Shown here: in pieces, positions 15,254 through 24,490 of the stretch
Layout of the letters: every line of letters begins with the position of its first letter
How positions within the stretch are numbered: position 1 is the first letter of the stretch
NCBI GenBank assembly: GCA_017934275.1
Contig: JAGBJT010000008.1
Location: 1-64,000, forward strand
From: Cardiobacteriaceae bacterium
GTDB lineage: Bacteria > Pseudomonadota > Gammaproteobacteria > Cardiobacteriales > Cardiobacteriaceae
Direction: 5' to 3'
DNA: 64,000 bases
The notes under the pieces: generated by a model
The model's database searches: none
Told to the model about the DNA's origin: nothing
What the model saw: only the letters and a program-made list of their open reading frames with translations
Position numbers and translations under genes: made by a program

Positions 15254-17085
15254 CGAAATTTGGAATATTTTGTCTTTACGAATCCGCCATTTCTGAGCAT
15301 CAAAAGGATATTTTTTATTCCATCATCTATACTTTCAATAAATTGCTTTAATTCATAAGCTTTATTGCGGTAATGGGTAAAAATAAAGTGGTAATTTCCA
15401 CCCTGTTTTTGATAACTCACGGTAAAACCTAATTTATTATTCGGCACTCGCACATTATTTCCCGCATTAGGAATTACGGTGATAAATGGATTTAATATTT
15501 CATTCATCGTTTGTGAGCGCAGAAAACTAACATCAATATCTTGGGCATTTGCACTTTCCGCTAGTGCCAAGCAAAAGCCGTAAAAAGTTTTGCCAGACAT
15601 TGATTTTTCAAGATTTTTTATATATTTTTTTTCAGCCCATTGCATTATTTCTGGATTGAGTTCGTTGTTTAATACGGCTTTGGCGCAAATCATTGTTTCT
15701 TCTTGCACCGCGGAGATTTTTTCGTATCTTCCGTTGAAAAAATGCCGCATATCAATTTCTTCACTAATCGGACGAATAAAACCGTAACATTTTAATTGTG
15801 CATATTGCAGAAGTATTTGAACTATAAATCTTTCGTTATAATTATCTAATATCTTTTCATCATCTCTATTGAGAAAAAAATCATATACTTCCACTCCTAA
15901 TAATTCACTCTTACGGCGATAATCAACTAGGGAATCGGATAATAATTTAATTGTTCCCTGCATATTGCCGTCATTATTATCTTGACCGTCAATTTTCCAA
16001 ACCAGCGGTTTTAAGTCTAAATCGTCATCTAAATTATTTTTACGGTTATTTATTTCTGCACTGTTAAAGATATTTTCGGCAGTTTTGATAAAGGAAATAA
16101 TGCTTAAATTATCAATAACAGTCTGATCAAAATGTGCAAAGAGTAGATTTTGTGAGAGGTAAATTGAATAATTGATGCTTTTGTATGACCAATGACTTTC
16201 TTCGGAGAAGGCAGCATCAAAATAAGCTTCTTGCTCGCTGAAATTTTCTTGACGCAGCGCAACAACGAATAGAGCTTTTTCAATTGTGTGCATTATTTGG
16301 CTATTTTCACCGCGGCTAATCATTTGCGAGCGAATTTCGAGTGCGGTTTTATTGTCTAATTTTGCGGGAGCGGAGAAGGCAATTGCGCCTTTTTCAGAAT
16401 TTTCGATGATTTGATAAAGCGCATTTTCAATTTGTGCGGGATTGGCGGTTTTAGCTTTTTCATCGCAAACGCTAATTTTCCAAGCCGAACTATTGAATAA
16501 AACAACGATATGAGCGGTTTTATCTTCTTCTGCTGCCAAATCCTGATTTTTTTCGCTCCAAAAACTCGGCAAAAGCAATTCATCGCAATTTTTAGCGGGA
16601 CGGCGCGCCGTTCCTGATAAATTTTTCCATTGTTCGCGGCATTTAGCGAATTCTTTTTTATCAATAAATTGCCCAAGTTTTCCTTCGGCAAATTCGTCTT
16701 CTACAAAGAATTTATGAGCTTTGAGCAAGGAGGCAATAAACAAAGCTGCCCGTTTTAATCCCTTTTGCGGACAATTCCAATCCAATTGCACAACTTGGTC
16801 ATTGCCTGAAATTGCAAGACATTCACGGTCTTTGAGAAATTTTTTCCGCCAAACATTGAATAACCAAGAATCAGGTGCTTTTTGTTCAGCGTTGGCGACT
16901 AATGCTTGATAAAGCGAATCGGCATCGGAGCGTAGGAATTTTTCGATTTGCCGAAAAGCTTCTTGTTTTTCGCTGCTATCTTGAAATAAATCGAGATGTT
17001 CTTCGAGTTCATCGATTGCATCTTTTAGCGCGGGGAGCGGCAGGGCGGGCAAGTTGTAAAAATTTTCACGGGCAACATCAAACAT
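15250..17085 (-). CDS. Carnitine/choline O-acyltransferase family protein (divergent)
   Basis: A 611-aa protein whose whole length follows the eukaryotic-type carnitine/choline acyltransferase plan. It opens with LPALPLPALKDAIDELEEHL and has WLFNVWRKKFLKDRECLAISG at 74-94, where the family has the W..WW..AYL.YR..L..NS block. A putative catalytic histidine is H318 in FAHFDQTVID, aligned with the NYEHSPADG region. The ALQLAYYRLHG...TRRFLHGRTETIRS region reads LQYAQLKCYG...MRHFFNGRYEKISA. The C-terminal STS motif near the FGPVVPDGYG block is not conserved (it reads NPFITVIPNAG). The gene sits 11 bases behind parC on the same strand. Such proteins are rare in bacteria. Acyl donor and acceptor are unknown. 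Confidence 0.72.
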   Translation of the reverse strand: MFDVARENFYNLPALPLPALKDAIDELEEHLDLFQDSSEKQEAFRQIEKFLRSDADSLYQALVANAEQKAPDSWLFNVWRKKFLKDRECLAISGNDQVVQLDWNCPQKGLKRAALFIASLLKAHKFFVEDEFAEGKLGQFIDKKEFAKCREQWKNLSGTARRPAKNCDELLLPSFWSEKNQDLAAEEDKTAHIVVLFNSSAWKISVCDEKAKTANPAQIENALYQIIENSEKGAIAFSAPAKLDNKTALEIRSQMISRGENSQIMHTIEKALFVVALRQENFSEQEAYFDAAFSEESHWSYKSINYSIYLSQNLLFAHFDQTVIDNLSIISFIKTAENIFNSAEINNRKNNLDDDLDLKPLVWKIDGQDNNDGNMQGTIKLLSDSLVDYRRKSELLGVEVYDFFLNRDDEKILDNYNERFIVQILLQYAQLKCYGFIRPISEEIDMRHFFNGRYEKISAVQEETMICAKAVLNNELNPEIMQWAEKKYIKNLEKSMSGKTFYGFCLALAESANAQDIDVSFLRSQTMNEILNPFITVIPNAGNNVRVPNNKLGFTVSYQKQGGNYHFIFTHYRNKAYELKQFIESIDDGIKNILLMLRNGGFVKTKYSKFR

Positions 17086-17096
17086 TTTTCATCTCG

Positions 17097-19394
17097 CTAC
17101 AAATCTAAATTTCCCTGTGTTTGTGTTGCGATGCTAGTTTCCGCATCCGTAAGTTTTTCCGTTATCTGCGCTTGTTTTATGACGGTGATTTTTTCTATAT
17201 TTTTAATTTTTTTTGCGAGTTTTTGTCCCTTACTACCGATTTCACCGTAGAAATTTGCTTTTTCGCTAGCTTTTATCAGAAGCGTTTCAGCCTTATTAGC
17301 TTGAATTTCCAAATCATCGTTTTTCTCACAAATCGCACAGGCGGTGAAGGTTATCCCTGCCTCGCGGTCTTTTTTGCCAATTGAGATTAAAGCGCGACCT
17401 TTACCTTTACCGAGACGCGGCAGTTCTGCATTATTCAAAATCAACATACGACAGTCGGAAGTTGCGAGCGCGATTTCTGAATTTTCCGTAATTGGCAGCA
17501 AAACACGGGAGTTTTCGGAAGTCAAAATCGTGCGCCCGTTTTTGGTTTTGGCGAATAAATTTTTACCCAAAACCGCGAAGCCACAAGCGTTTTCCGCGAC
17601 AACTAAATATTCTGCTTCCATATTTGCAAGAGCCGCCGCAACGATTTCTGAACCTTGTTGTAATCCGATAAAACTGCTGATTGGATCGCCGTAACTACGG
17701 GCAGATGGAAGATTATTTAATGCAATTGTGTAACACTGTCCGTCAGAACCGAGCAAAAATGCCGATTGATTAGTTTTGGCATTGAAGGAGAGTAAATATT
17801 CATCGCCAGTTTTATATGAAAGACTTTGAGCGTCGATATTGAAACCCTTGGCAGCGCGGATTAAGCCTTTTTTCGACAAAATTACGGTAATCGGATCACT
17901 GCCGCCGAGTTCTTCATCGGATAAAACTTGCGCCTGTGCGCGCTCAACTAGCATTGTGCGCCGAGCATCACCGTAAGCATCGGCATCATTTTTAATTTCA
18001 TCGGAAATGAGTTTGCGCCGCGCAGATTCATTGTTCAAAAGATGATTTATTTTTTCTTTTTCCGCGAGTAGGGCGGCTTTTTCCTCGTGAATTTTCATCT
18101 CTTCCAATTTGGCGAGATTTTTAAGCCGCGTATTCAAAATCGCTTCCGCCTGCAATTCCGATAAAGAGAATGTGTGCATCAGCGAGATTTTCGGCTCATC
18201 TTCTTCACGGACGATACGGATAACTTCGTCCAAATTCAAAAATGCAATGAGCAATGCTTCCAAAACAGCAAGCCGTTCATCAACCGCATCGAGACGGTAA
18301 TTCAAGCGACGGCAAACGGTTGCTTCACGAAAATCTAGCCATTCAGCAAGCATTGTTTTGAGATTTTTCACCTGCGGCTTACCGTTTAGCCCGATGACAT
18401 TGAGATGCACGCGGTAATTGCGCTCCAAATCAGAACTTGCAAAAAGATGCGACATTAAACGCTCAATATCAACGCGGTTTGAACGCGGCACAAGAACCAG
18501 ACGAGTGGGATTTTCATGGTCGGATTCATCGCGTAAATCATCAAGCCAAGGGAGTTTTTTCTCCTGCATTTGCTTGGCGATTTGTTCCTGCACTTTTGCA
18601 CCAGATACTTGATAGGGCAGTTGCTCAATCACGATATTGCCATCTTCGAGACGGTAGCGAGCCCGTAATTTCAAAGAGCCCGTTCCTGTTTCATAAATCT
18701 TCTGGATTTCCTGCCGCGGACTAATAATTTCACCGCCCGTCGGAAAATCTGGCGCGGGCAAATAGCGCATTAAATCGCTAACCGTCAAATCGGGATTCTC
18801 TAACAGAGCACAACAGGCAGCGGCAAGCTCACGGATATTGTGCGGTGGAATATCGGTGCTCATTCCAACCGCAATTCCCGTTGCACCATTAACCAAAATG
18901 TTCGGCAGACGCGCAGGAAGATATTTCGGCTCTTTGCCCGCACCGTCGAAAGTCGGTTTCCATTCAACCGTGCCTTGCTCTAATTCTTGCAATAAAACTT
19001 TTGCATACGGTGAGAGCTTGCTTTCGGTATAACGCATCGCCGCGAAAGATTTGGGATCGTCAGCACTTCCCCAGTTGCCTTGTCCATCGACTAGCGGATA
19101 ACGGTAATTAAAGTCTTGCGCCATCGCGACCAGTGCTTCGTAACAGGCGGTATCTCCGTGCGGGTGATATTTACCGAGAGTGTCGCCAACGGTGCGGGCG
19201 GATTTTTTATGTTTCGAGCTTGCGGACAAGCCTAACTCGCTCATTGAATAGATAAGTCGCCGTTGCACGGGCTTTAATCCGTCAGCGATATTCGGTAATG
19301 CGCGGTCTAAAATGACATACATCGCATAATCAAGATAAGACTTTTCGGTAAATTGCGCTAAATTTTGCTGTTCTTCAATGTTGTTGCTGGTCAT
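17097..19394 (-). CDS. parC: DNA topoisomerase IV subunit A
   Basis: Decatenates replicated chromosomes together with ParE. ATG 19394 ([10 protein letters not shown]) has a GAAGG site; a TTG four codons earlier is less likely. The 765-aa protein has the ParC blocks [42 protein letters not shown] with catalytic Tyr at about 122, and a C-terminal beta-pinwheel region. The quinolone-determining region reads HGDTACYE, so the position equal to E. coli Ser80 is Thr while Glu84 is kept. parE is not adjacent; the acyltransferase-like gene follows. Confidence 0.95.
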   Translation of the reverse strand: MTSNNIEEQQNLAQFTEKSYLDYAMYVILDRALPNIADGLKPVQRRLIYSMSELGLSASSKHKKSARTVGDTLGKYHPHGDTACYEALVAMAQDFNYRYPLVDGQGNWGSADDPKSFAAMRYTESKLSPYAKVLLQELEQGTVEWKPTFDGAGKEPKYLPARLPNILVNGATGIAVGMSTDIPPHNIRELAAACCALLENPDLTVSDLMRYLPAPDFPTGGEIISPRQEIQKIYETGTGSLKLRARYRLEDGNIVIEQLPYQVSGAKVQEQIAKQMQEKKLPWLDDLRDESDHENPTRLVLVPRSNRVDIERLMSHLFASSDLERNYRVHLNVIGLNGKPQVKNLKTMLAEWLDFREATVCRRLNYRLDAVDERLAVLEALLIAFLNLDEVIRIVREEDEPKISLMHTFSLSELQAEAILNTRLKNLAKLEEMKIHEEKAALLAEKEKINHLLNNESARRKLISDEIKNDADAYGDARRTMLVERAQAQVLSDEELGGSDPITVILSKKGLIRAAKGFNIDAQSLSYKTGDEYLLSFNAKTNQSAFLLGSDGQCYTIALNNLPSARSYGDPISSFIGLQQGSEIVAAALANMEAEYLVVAENACGFAVLGKNLFAKTKNGRTILTSENSRVLLPITENSEIALATSDCRMLILNNAELPRLGKGKGRALISIGKKDREAGITFTACAICEKNDDLEIQANKAETLLIKASEKANFYGEIGSKGQKLAKKIKNIEKITVIKQAQITEKLTDAETSIATQTQGNLDL

Positions 19395-19530
19395 TAGAGC
19401 CTTCAAAAATCGTTGTTAGACATATATATAGTAGTTTATCGCCAGTTTGGTTAAATATTGACGATGACAATTCCGATACAAAAGATTTAATTTGTCCGTA
19501 ATTTGTATTTTTTATTTCCCAAAGTTCCGT

Positions 19531-19995
19531 ATGAAACATCAAGACAATTGTGTTACAGATAGCAGCGAAGAAATACAAAAATTCCGCGATAAATGTATTA
19601 GAGCATTAGCCCGTCGCGAGCATTCCAAGGCGGAACTATTGCAAAAAGCCCGCGATTTTGCCCTTTCCGATGAAGTTGCACACGAAATTGTCGAAGATTT
19701 AAGCGCGCGCGGTTGGCAGAGCGACGAACGATTTACGGAAAATTTTCTGCGCGCAAAAACAAAAAACGGCGACGGTGCGGCAAAAATTCGCCTTGCTTTG
19801 CAAAGAAGACAAGTGTCAGCCGAAATCATTGAAGAACAATTGCGAGAAGTCGATTGGAATGAAGTTTTGACGGAAATTTACCGTCGTAAATATGGCGAAC
19901 AACCAATCAAAACTCCGCAGGAAAAAGCGAAAAGAATCCGTTTTTTGCTCTCCCGCGGTTTTAGTTATGAAGAAATCCGCAAAGTTTGCAAGTAG
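19531..19995 (+). CDS. recX: Regulatory protein RecX
   Basis: Modulates RecA filaments. ATG 19531 (MKHQDNC) is preferred over an upstream in-frame TTG, giving 154 aa. Three-helix RecX repeats are visible: CIRALARREHSKAELLQKA near 27, LSARGWQSDERFTENFLRAKT near 62 and KAKRIRFLLSRGFSYEEIRKV at the end. It is not beside recA here; parC is divergent upstream with about 136 bases between the starts. Confidence 0.88.
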   Translation: MKHQDNCVTDSSEEIQKFRDKCIRALARREHSKAELLQKARDFALSDEVAHEIVEDLSARGWQSDERFTENFLRAKTKNGDGAAKIRLALQRRQVSAEIIEEQLREVDWNEVLTEIYRRKYGEQPIKTPQEKAKRIRFLLSRGFSYEEIRKVCK

Positions 19996-20006
19996 GCGGT
20001 AATAGT

Positions 20007-20111
20007 TATAGTCGTTTCAATTCAAAATAAGACAAGGCGGCGAGCTTAAAGACTGTATAAAAATACGGCGAGGCGAAGAGAACGCTATTATTTTGAAGTG
20101 GAGCGACTATA
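20007..20111 (+). mobile_element. 105-bp TATAGTCG repeat element, copy 3
   Basis: Same family and orientation as 5283-5389, slightly shorter in the middle (AAAGACTGTATAAAAATACGG). It lies between recX and the convergent small membrane-protein gene, whose stop is 5 bases from its right end. It could act as a shared intergenic hairpin. Confidence 0.85.
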
Positions 20112-20116
20112 AAACA

Positions 20117-20407
20117 TCAATTAAGCACTTTTTCCAAAAGCACGGTAAGAAGCAAAATAATCAAAACCCAGAGTGAATAATTTTTGATAGCCCAGAGAAA
20201 AACTTCTTGATCTTTTTCTTGTTCTGGTGTTGAGCTTCCTTGAAAAAAATAAGGATTTTCTTCTTGCTGCTGGCTTTCTTTGCGTAAATTAACGCCTTTT
20301 CTCCCGCTACCGTTATTGCCATCTTTGCGTAAATTAACGCCTTTCTTAGCGATACCGTTGTTGCCATCTTTGCGCAAATTAACGCCTTTTTTCTCCTTAT
20401 CTGACAT
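20117..20407 (-). CDS. Small membrane-anchored protein with KKGVNLRKDGNNG repeats
   Basis: A 96-aa protein I cannot assign. The N-terminal half has three copies of a basic motif: KKGVNLRKDGNNGIA, KKGVNLRKDGNNGSG and RKGVNLRKES. Then comes a Q/E-rich linker and one C-terminal membrane helix (about 75-92, WVLIILLLTVLLEKV). This suggests a tail-anchored protein with its repeat region in the cytoplasm. The stop of serB is next to its start region on the same strand: serB lies upstream with 2 bases between serB's stop and this start, so the two are cotranscribed. Confidence 0.65.
   Translation of the reverse strand: MSDKEKKGVNLRKDGNNGIAKKGVNLRKDGNNGSGRKGVNLRKESQQQEENPYFFQGSSTPEQEKDQEVFLWAIKNYSLWVLIILLLTVLLEKVLN
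20286..20395 (-). repeat. 45-bp tandem repeat inside the small membrane-protein gene
   Basis: Two full units (20286-20330, 20331-20375) and a partial third, each beginning AAATTAACGCCTTT on the + strand. The period is 45 bases, so unit-number changes keep the frame and would lengthen or shorten the protein by 15 residues. Confidence 0.85.
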
Positions 20408-20409
20408 CT

Positions 20410-21081
20410 TTATTCAAACTCTAAAAACTCTAAAACGCTGTTGAGATTTTTCTCTGCCGTGAAGAAATCAGCTTTTTCCTGCACTTGTTTGCGAGCGACT
20501 ACTCCGCCGTAACCGATAACAAAATCCGCAGCACCTTCGCCTTTTGCCGCCAAATCGCTCGCACCGTCGCCGATAAGCACTAATTTTTTGATGTTTTCCC
20601 GCTTTTTCCAATCTCTTGCAACTTCTAATTTTCCCGCGGAAGTAGTAAGCGGTGAGGCTAGGACTTTTAGAAAATTATTATTCCCATCAAAGACTAAATC
20701 AACAGCAAAAATATCTTCTTCCCGAAAGCCTAATTTTTTCCCAAGAGGTAAAACCGCCGCGCGCAAACCACCGCTCACAATGGCGATTTTTATTCCTTGC
20801 GCTTTCAGTTTTGCGACAATTTCCTCTGCGCCAGCGGTGATTCTCTCGCAGTAAATTTCGGCGATTTTGCTTAAATCGGATTTTGTCGGACGGATTATTT
20901 CTAACCTTTTGGAATAGACGGCTTCAAGGGCAATTTTTCCGTCCATTGCTTGATTGGTGAGTTCTGCAATTTCCGCACGGCAATTTTTTAGTGCCGCAAG
21001 TTCATCAATACCTTCAATGGTAGAAAGAGTGGAGTCGCAATCGAAAATTATTCCGTCGCCTGCTTGTAGTTTGATAGTCAT
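20410..21081 (-). CDS. serB: Phosphoserine phosphatase (HAD superfamily)
   Basis: Last step of serine synthesis. A 223-aa HAD phosphatase without the N-terminal ACT-like domain of E. coli SerB. Motif I is FDCDSTL (nucleophile Asp near 14), motif II VSGG near 105, and motif III/IV are LVLIGDGASDLAA near 171 with a Lys upstream in SAGKLEV. The SerB-specific block FDCDSTL...EGIDELA is present. The downstream small repeat gene is nearly abutting. Confidence 0.88.
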   Translation of the reverse strand: MTIKLQAGDGIIFDCDSTLSTIEGIDELAALKNCRAEIAELTNQAMDGKIALEAVYSKRLEIIRPTKSDLSKIAEIYCERITAGAEEIVAKLKAQGIKIAIVSGGLRAAVLPLGKKLGFREEDIFAVDLVFDGNNNFLKVLASPLTTSAGKLEVARDWKKRENIKKLVLIGDGASDLAAKGEGAADFVIGYGGVVARKQVQEKADFFTAEKNLNSVLEFLEFE

Positions 21082-21103
21082 ATTTTTTATCTAGATTGAA
21101 ATA

Positions 21104-21128
21104 CAAAAAAACCCGAGAAATCTCGGGT
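21104..21128 (-). terminator. Terminator after the IalB pair
   Basis: An 8-bp stem ACCCGAGA/TCTCGGGT with a 2-base AA loop is followed on the minus strand by seven T. It separates the IalB genes from serB. The stretch 21129-21242 holds nothing else I can identify. Confidence 0.8.
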
Positions 21129-21242
21129 AGAGTTATAGATGAAATGTAATTTATTTAATGATGCATCCAAAAATTGAAATTTAGCGATAAAAATTCAAAA
21201 TTAACAAGCGGGGAGTAGGGCTGCCACCCCACAGTACCCACT

Positions 21243-21749
21243 CTATTTTTTTGATGGATTTTTAGGTGTGTCCTTAATTGTTTCAAGGGCTTTTGTTATT
21301 CCCTTCAAGGAAAAAGAACTATTTTTCTTTTTATCGCCGAAAGCAAGTTCAATTTGCAGACGGTTGCCAGCTTTGATTTTGTTGAGAGTATCTTGTTCGA
21401 GTGGGATTGGTAAGGTATTGCAGCCTTGTTTATCGCAGAATGTAAAAGGTGCAGTGCCGATATTTGCTCCATCAACGCTTAATTTCACACCAGCTGGAAT
21501 TTTTACGCCGAGCGGGAAAATCATATTAAGAAGAAGCATATTTTCCGCTTTTGGTTCGCGGTAGATAAACGCTAAACCTAAATCGCCTTGTTCATCTTTA
21601 ATAATTTGGCTAATAGCGCAACCTTGTTTGTCTTTACATTCAACTTTCCAATCACCGACTTGCTCTGCATTTGCAGTTGAAAGTAAAGCAAATGTTGCGA
21701 TAGCGATGAAAAAAGCAGCAGATTTTTTGAAAATTTTGCTAATTAACAT
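21243..21749 (-). CDS. Invasion-associated locus B (IalB) family secreted protein
   Basis: A 168-aa protein with a clear Sec signal peptide (basic start, hydrophobic 10-26, cleavage after ANA) and the IalB pattern GDWKVEC...GCAISQ followed by a beta-rich domain. A second cysteine pair is seen at FCDKQGCNTLPI. The four cysteines imply periplasmic disulfides. The family was named from Bartonella but is widespread, and its molecular function is unsettled. It is a paralogue of the next gene upstream in the same unit. Confidence 0.82.
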   Translation of the reverse strand: MLISKIFKKSAAFFIAIATFALLSTANAEQVGDWKVECKDKQGCAISQIIKDEQGDLGLAFIYREPKAENMLLLNMIFPLGVKIPAGVKLSVDGANIGTAPFTFCDKQGCNTLPIPLEQDTLNKIKAGNRLQIELAFGDKKKNSSFSLKGITKALETIKDTPKNPSKK

Positions 21750-21795
21750 TTTTATTTTTCTCCAAAAATTTTTAATTATCTATTTGAATTTATTT

Positions 21796-22278
21796 TTATA
21801 GGGCTTCAACCGCTTTGGTGATACCTGATAAAGAAAAATCTACCGTAATTCTCTTATCTGGTCCGCCAGTGAAAAATTGCAGTTGTAATTTGTTACCTGA
21901 TTTGAGTTTCCCCAGAATTTTGTCATCAAGCGGAAGGAATACATTACAACCTTCTTCGTGGCAGAATTCAAACGGTGCTCGACCGACTTCTTTACCGTCA
22001 ATCCCTAAACCTAAACCTTGCATTAAATTAACGCCGAGATCTAAACGCAGAGTGATGAAGGCGATATACGGAGCTTTGTCATCCTTTGATTTTTGAATCA
22101 TCATTCGACCAGCAGGTTGTCCGTTGATATTGACAAGTTGTCCTACAACGCAAGCATCTTTTTGGCAAGATGCGGTCCAATCACCAAATTTATCTCCTTC
22201 TTTAACGGCAGCGAGGGCGGAAATTGCGGTAAAACTTGCGCAAAATAAACCGCCGAAAATAATTTTTTTGATAGACAT
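21796..22278 (-). CDS. Invasion-associated locus B (IalB) family secreted protein, paralogue
   Basis: A 160-aa relative of the adjacent gene with the same layout: signal peptide (cleavage near ALA), FGDWTASC...ACVVGQ, then FCHEEGCNVFLPL, ending in the shared SGITKAVEAL segment. It precedes the other copy by 46 bases on the same strand, so they likely form an operon produced by tandem duplication. Divergence suggests distinct roles or partners. Confidence 0.82.
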   Translation of the reverse strand: MSIKKIIFGGLFCASFTAISALAAVKEGDKFGDWTASCQKDACVVGQLVNINGQPAGRMMIQKSKDDKAPYIAFITLRLDLGVNLMQGLGLGIDGKEVGRAPFEFCHEEGCNVFLPLDDKILGKLKSGNKLQLQFFTGGPDKRITVDFSLSGITKAVEAL

Positions 22279-22450
22279 AAATAAATTTCTCCTTAAAAAT
22301 TCAAGAAAAGCGCGGCATTCTACTTAAACAATCTCTATTTAAGAAAATTTCTTATTTATCAAGCATTTAGCTGATAAATGACAATTTTTGTCGAATTATC
22401 GTGCGTTATTTGTATTGATAAATAAATATTTTGTAACACGGAAAACATTT

Positions 22451-23074
22451 ATGACGGTAAAAATCAAAATTTGCGGCATAACTGAACTCGCTGAAATTGA
22501 TGCGGCGGTGAAATCTTCTGCGGACGCTTTGGGGTTTGTTTTTTATGAAAAATCCAAACGAGCAGTCAATATCGAACAAGCACGGCAATTGATTTCAGCA
22601 GTGCCACCATTTATGCAGACGGTCGCTTTATTTGTAAATCATTCGGCTGATTTTGTCCGACAAGTGATAGACAAAACCGCGCTAGATTTATTGCAATTTC
22701 ACGGTGCGGAAGAGGCGGATTTTTGTCGGCAGTTCGGTCGTAAATGGATTAAATCCGTGCCGATGCGCAATTTTGCGACGAAAGAAGATGCGAGCAATTT
22801 TTGCCGTAAATATCCCGACGCTGCAGGATTTTTATTTGATGCCTGCGGCGAGAAAATCGCTGGCGGTAGCGGTGAAATTTTCGATTGGGAAAAAATCCCC
22901 GAAGTCGAACAGCCCGTGATTTTGGCTGGCGGTTTGACGGCGGAAAATGTGCAAAGAGCGATTTTGACGGTAAAGCCGTTTGCAGTTGATGTGTCAAGCG
23001 GGGTTGAGGCGGAAAATCACAAAAAATGCCTTGCTAAAATCGCCGACTTTATCGATAAGGCAAGGGCGGTTTAG
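22451..23074 (+). CDS. trpF: Phosphoribosylanthranilate isomerase
   Basis: Third step of tryptophan synthesis after anthranilate phosphoribosyl transfer. ATG 22451 (MTVKIKICGITE) fits the family start, giving 207 aa; the open frame extends further upstream but without support. The catalytic Cys is in KICG (residue 8) and the general acid Asp in the FLFDA block near 127. The phosphate-binding end reads LAGGLTAENV...VDVSSGVE. It is separated from trpB by a weak terminator and a MITE, although trpF-trpB-trpA is normally one operon. Confidence 0.95.
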   Translation: MTVKIKICGITELAEIDAAVKSSADALGFVFYEKSKRAVNIEQARQLISAVPPFMQTVALFVNHSADFVRQVIDKTALDLLQFHGAEEADFCRQFGRKWIKSVPMRNFATKEDASNFCRKYPDAAGFLFDACGEKIAGGSGEIFDWEKIPEVEQPVILAGGLTAENVQRAILTVKPFAVDVSSGVEAENHKKCLAKIADFIDKARAV

Positions 23075-23086
23075 CCGCTTTTTTTG
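23065..23086 (+). terminator. Weak terminator at the trpF stop
   Basis: A short hairpin (GCGGT/GCCGC, loop TTA, one G-T pair) spans the trpF stop codon and is followed by seven T. Confidence 0.55.
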
Positions 23087-23102
23087 CGTCAGGCATTCAA
23101 TA

Positions 23103-23221
23103 GGGCGCATCTAAAAATTCGTCATTCTGAACCGAAGGTGAAGAATCCTTATCAGTAGATCCTTCGCTACGCTCAGGATGACGGCGGTAAAAAACATTTT
23201 TTTTAATTTTTGGATGCGCCC
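23103..23221. mobile_element. 119-bp MITE with 4-bp target-site duplication, copy B
   Basis: Same element as 10570-10687: GGGCGCATC ends and the CGTCATTCTGAACCGAAGG core, flanked by AATA on both sides (23099-23102 and 23222-23225). It sits between trpF and trpB, so trpB is likely read from its own promoter or from read-through. Confidence 0.88.
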
Positions 23222-23256
23222 AATATTTATTTATTCATATTCATCGAGACGAAGAT

Positions 23257-24474
23257 ATGGCAGATATTCCCCCAAAAGATTTGTATCAGCTCCCAGATGA
23301 GCGCGGTTATTTCGGACAGTTCGGCGGACAATTTATTGCAGAAACCTTGATGGCTGCGGTTTTAGAGTTGCAAAAAGCTTATGAAGAAGCGAAAAATTCG
23401 GCGGATTTTTGGCGGGAATATCGGGAAATTTTGGCGGATTATGTTGGTCGCCCGTCTCCTTTGTATTACGCAGAGAGGCTCACGAAAAAATATGGCGGAG
23501 CAAAAATCTGGCTCAAACGCGAAGACTTAAATCACAGCGGTTCGCACAAAATAAATAACACCATCGGTCAGGCATTGCTTGCGGCACGGCTCGGTAAAAA
23601 ACGCTTAATTGCAGAGACGGGAGCAGGACAACACGGAGTGGCAACTGCAACGGTCGCGGCAAAATTTGGAATGAAATGCGTGGTTTATATGGGCGCGGAC
23701 GATGTCGCACGGCAATCTCCGAATGCTTATCGAATGCGCTTACTCGGTGCGGAATTAGTTGCCGTTGATGCTGGTAGCCGCACACTCAAAGATGCGATGA
23801 ATGAAGCTTTGCGCGATTGGGTAGCAAATATTGATGACACTTTTTATGTCATCGGCACGGTCGCAGGACCGCATCCTTATCCTGCTTTAGTTCGCGATTT
23901 ACAAAAAGTTATCGGTGAAGAAGTCAAAGCGCAGGCAAAAGAAAAATTCGGCAAACTACCTGATGCGGTAGTCGCTTGCGTCGGTGGCGGTTCAAATTCG
24001 ATGGGGCTTTTTTATCCGTTTTATCAGGACGATGTCCGCTTAATCGGCGTAGAAGCTGGCGGACGCGGAATTGCTACGGGAGAGCACGCTGCACCGCTGA
24101 CCGCCGACGCTCCAATCGGAGTTTTACACGGTAACCGTATGCATTTGATGAGTAACGAAGACGGTCAAATTACCGATACATATTCAATTTCCGCAGGTCT
24201 CGACTATCCAGGTGTTGGTCCTGAACATTGCTGGCTGAAATCGATTGGTCGGGCGGAATATCGCGCGGCAACCGATGATGAAGCACTGGCTGCTTTCCGT
24301 GAATTGTGTTTATTAGAAGGAATAATCCCTGCGCTAGAAAGCTCACACGCAATTGCCGCGGGAGTGCAAATAGCTTCCGAAATGACGGCGGATAAAAATA
24401 TCGTCATCAATGTTTCAGGTCGCGGCGATAAAGACATAAACACGGTTGCCGCCATCGACGGAATAAAAATATAA
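23257..24474 (+). CDS. trpB: Tryptophan synthase beta chain
   Basis: PLP enzyme that joins indole and serine. The 405-aa protein has the PLP-lysine block [11 protein letters not shown] near 85-95, the [13 protein letters not shown] block near 112, and the phosphate loop [10 protein letters not shown] near 236. It is followed 16 bases later by trpA, its complex partner through which indole is channelled. The start has a weak GACGAAG site. Confidence 0.97.
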   Translation: MADIPPKDLYQLPDERGYFGQFGGQFIAETLMAAVLELQKAYEEAKNSADFWREYREILADYVGRPSPLYYAERLTKKYGGAKIWLKREDLNHSGSHKINNTIGQALLAARLGKKRLIAETGAGQHGVATATVAAKFGMKCVVYMGADDVARQSPNAYRMRLLGAELVAVDAGSRTLKDAMNEALRDWVANIDDTFYVIGTVAGPHPYPALVRDLQKVIGEEVKAQAKEKFGKLPDAVVACVGGGSNSMGLFYPFYQDDVRLIGVEAGGRGIATGEHAAPLTADAPIGVLHGNRMHLMSNEDGQITDTYSISAGLDYPGVGPEHCWLKSIGRAEYRAATDDEALAAFRELCLLEGIIPALESSHAIAAGVQIASEMTADKNIVINVSGRGDKDINTVAAIDGIKI

Positions 24475-24490
24475 ATCCGCGGAGATAGTT

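Noticed and set aside
20286-20395. Possible CRISPR-like repeat
   Set aside because: The 45-bp units are directly adjacent without spacers and encode a protein repeat.
21159-21178. GATGCATCCAAAAATT resembling a MITE end
   Set aside because: Only one short end-like match, no partner end or duplication; too short to call.
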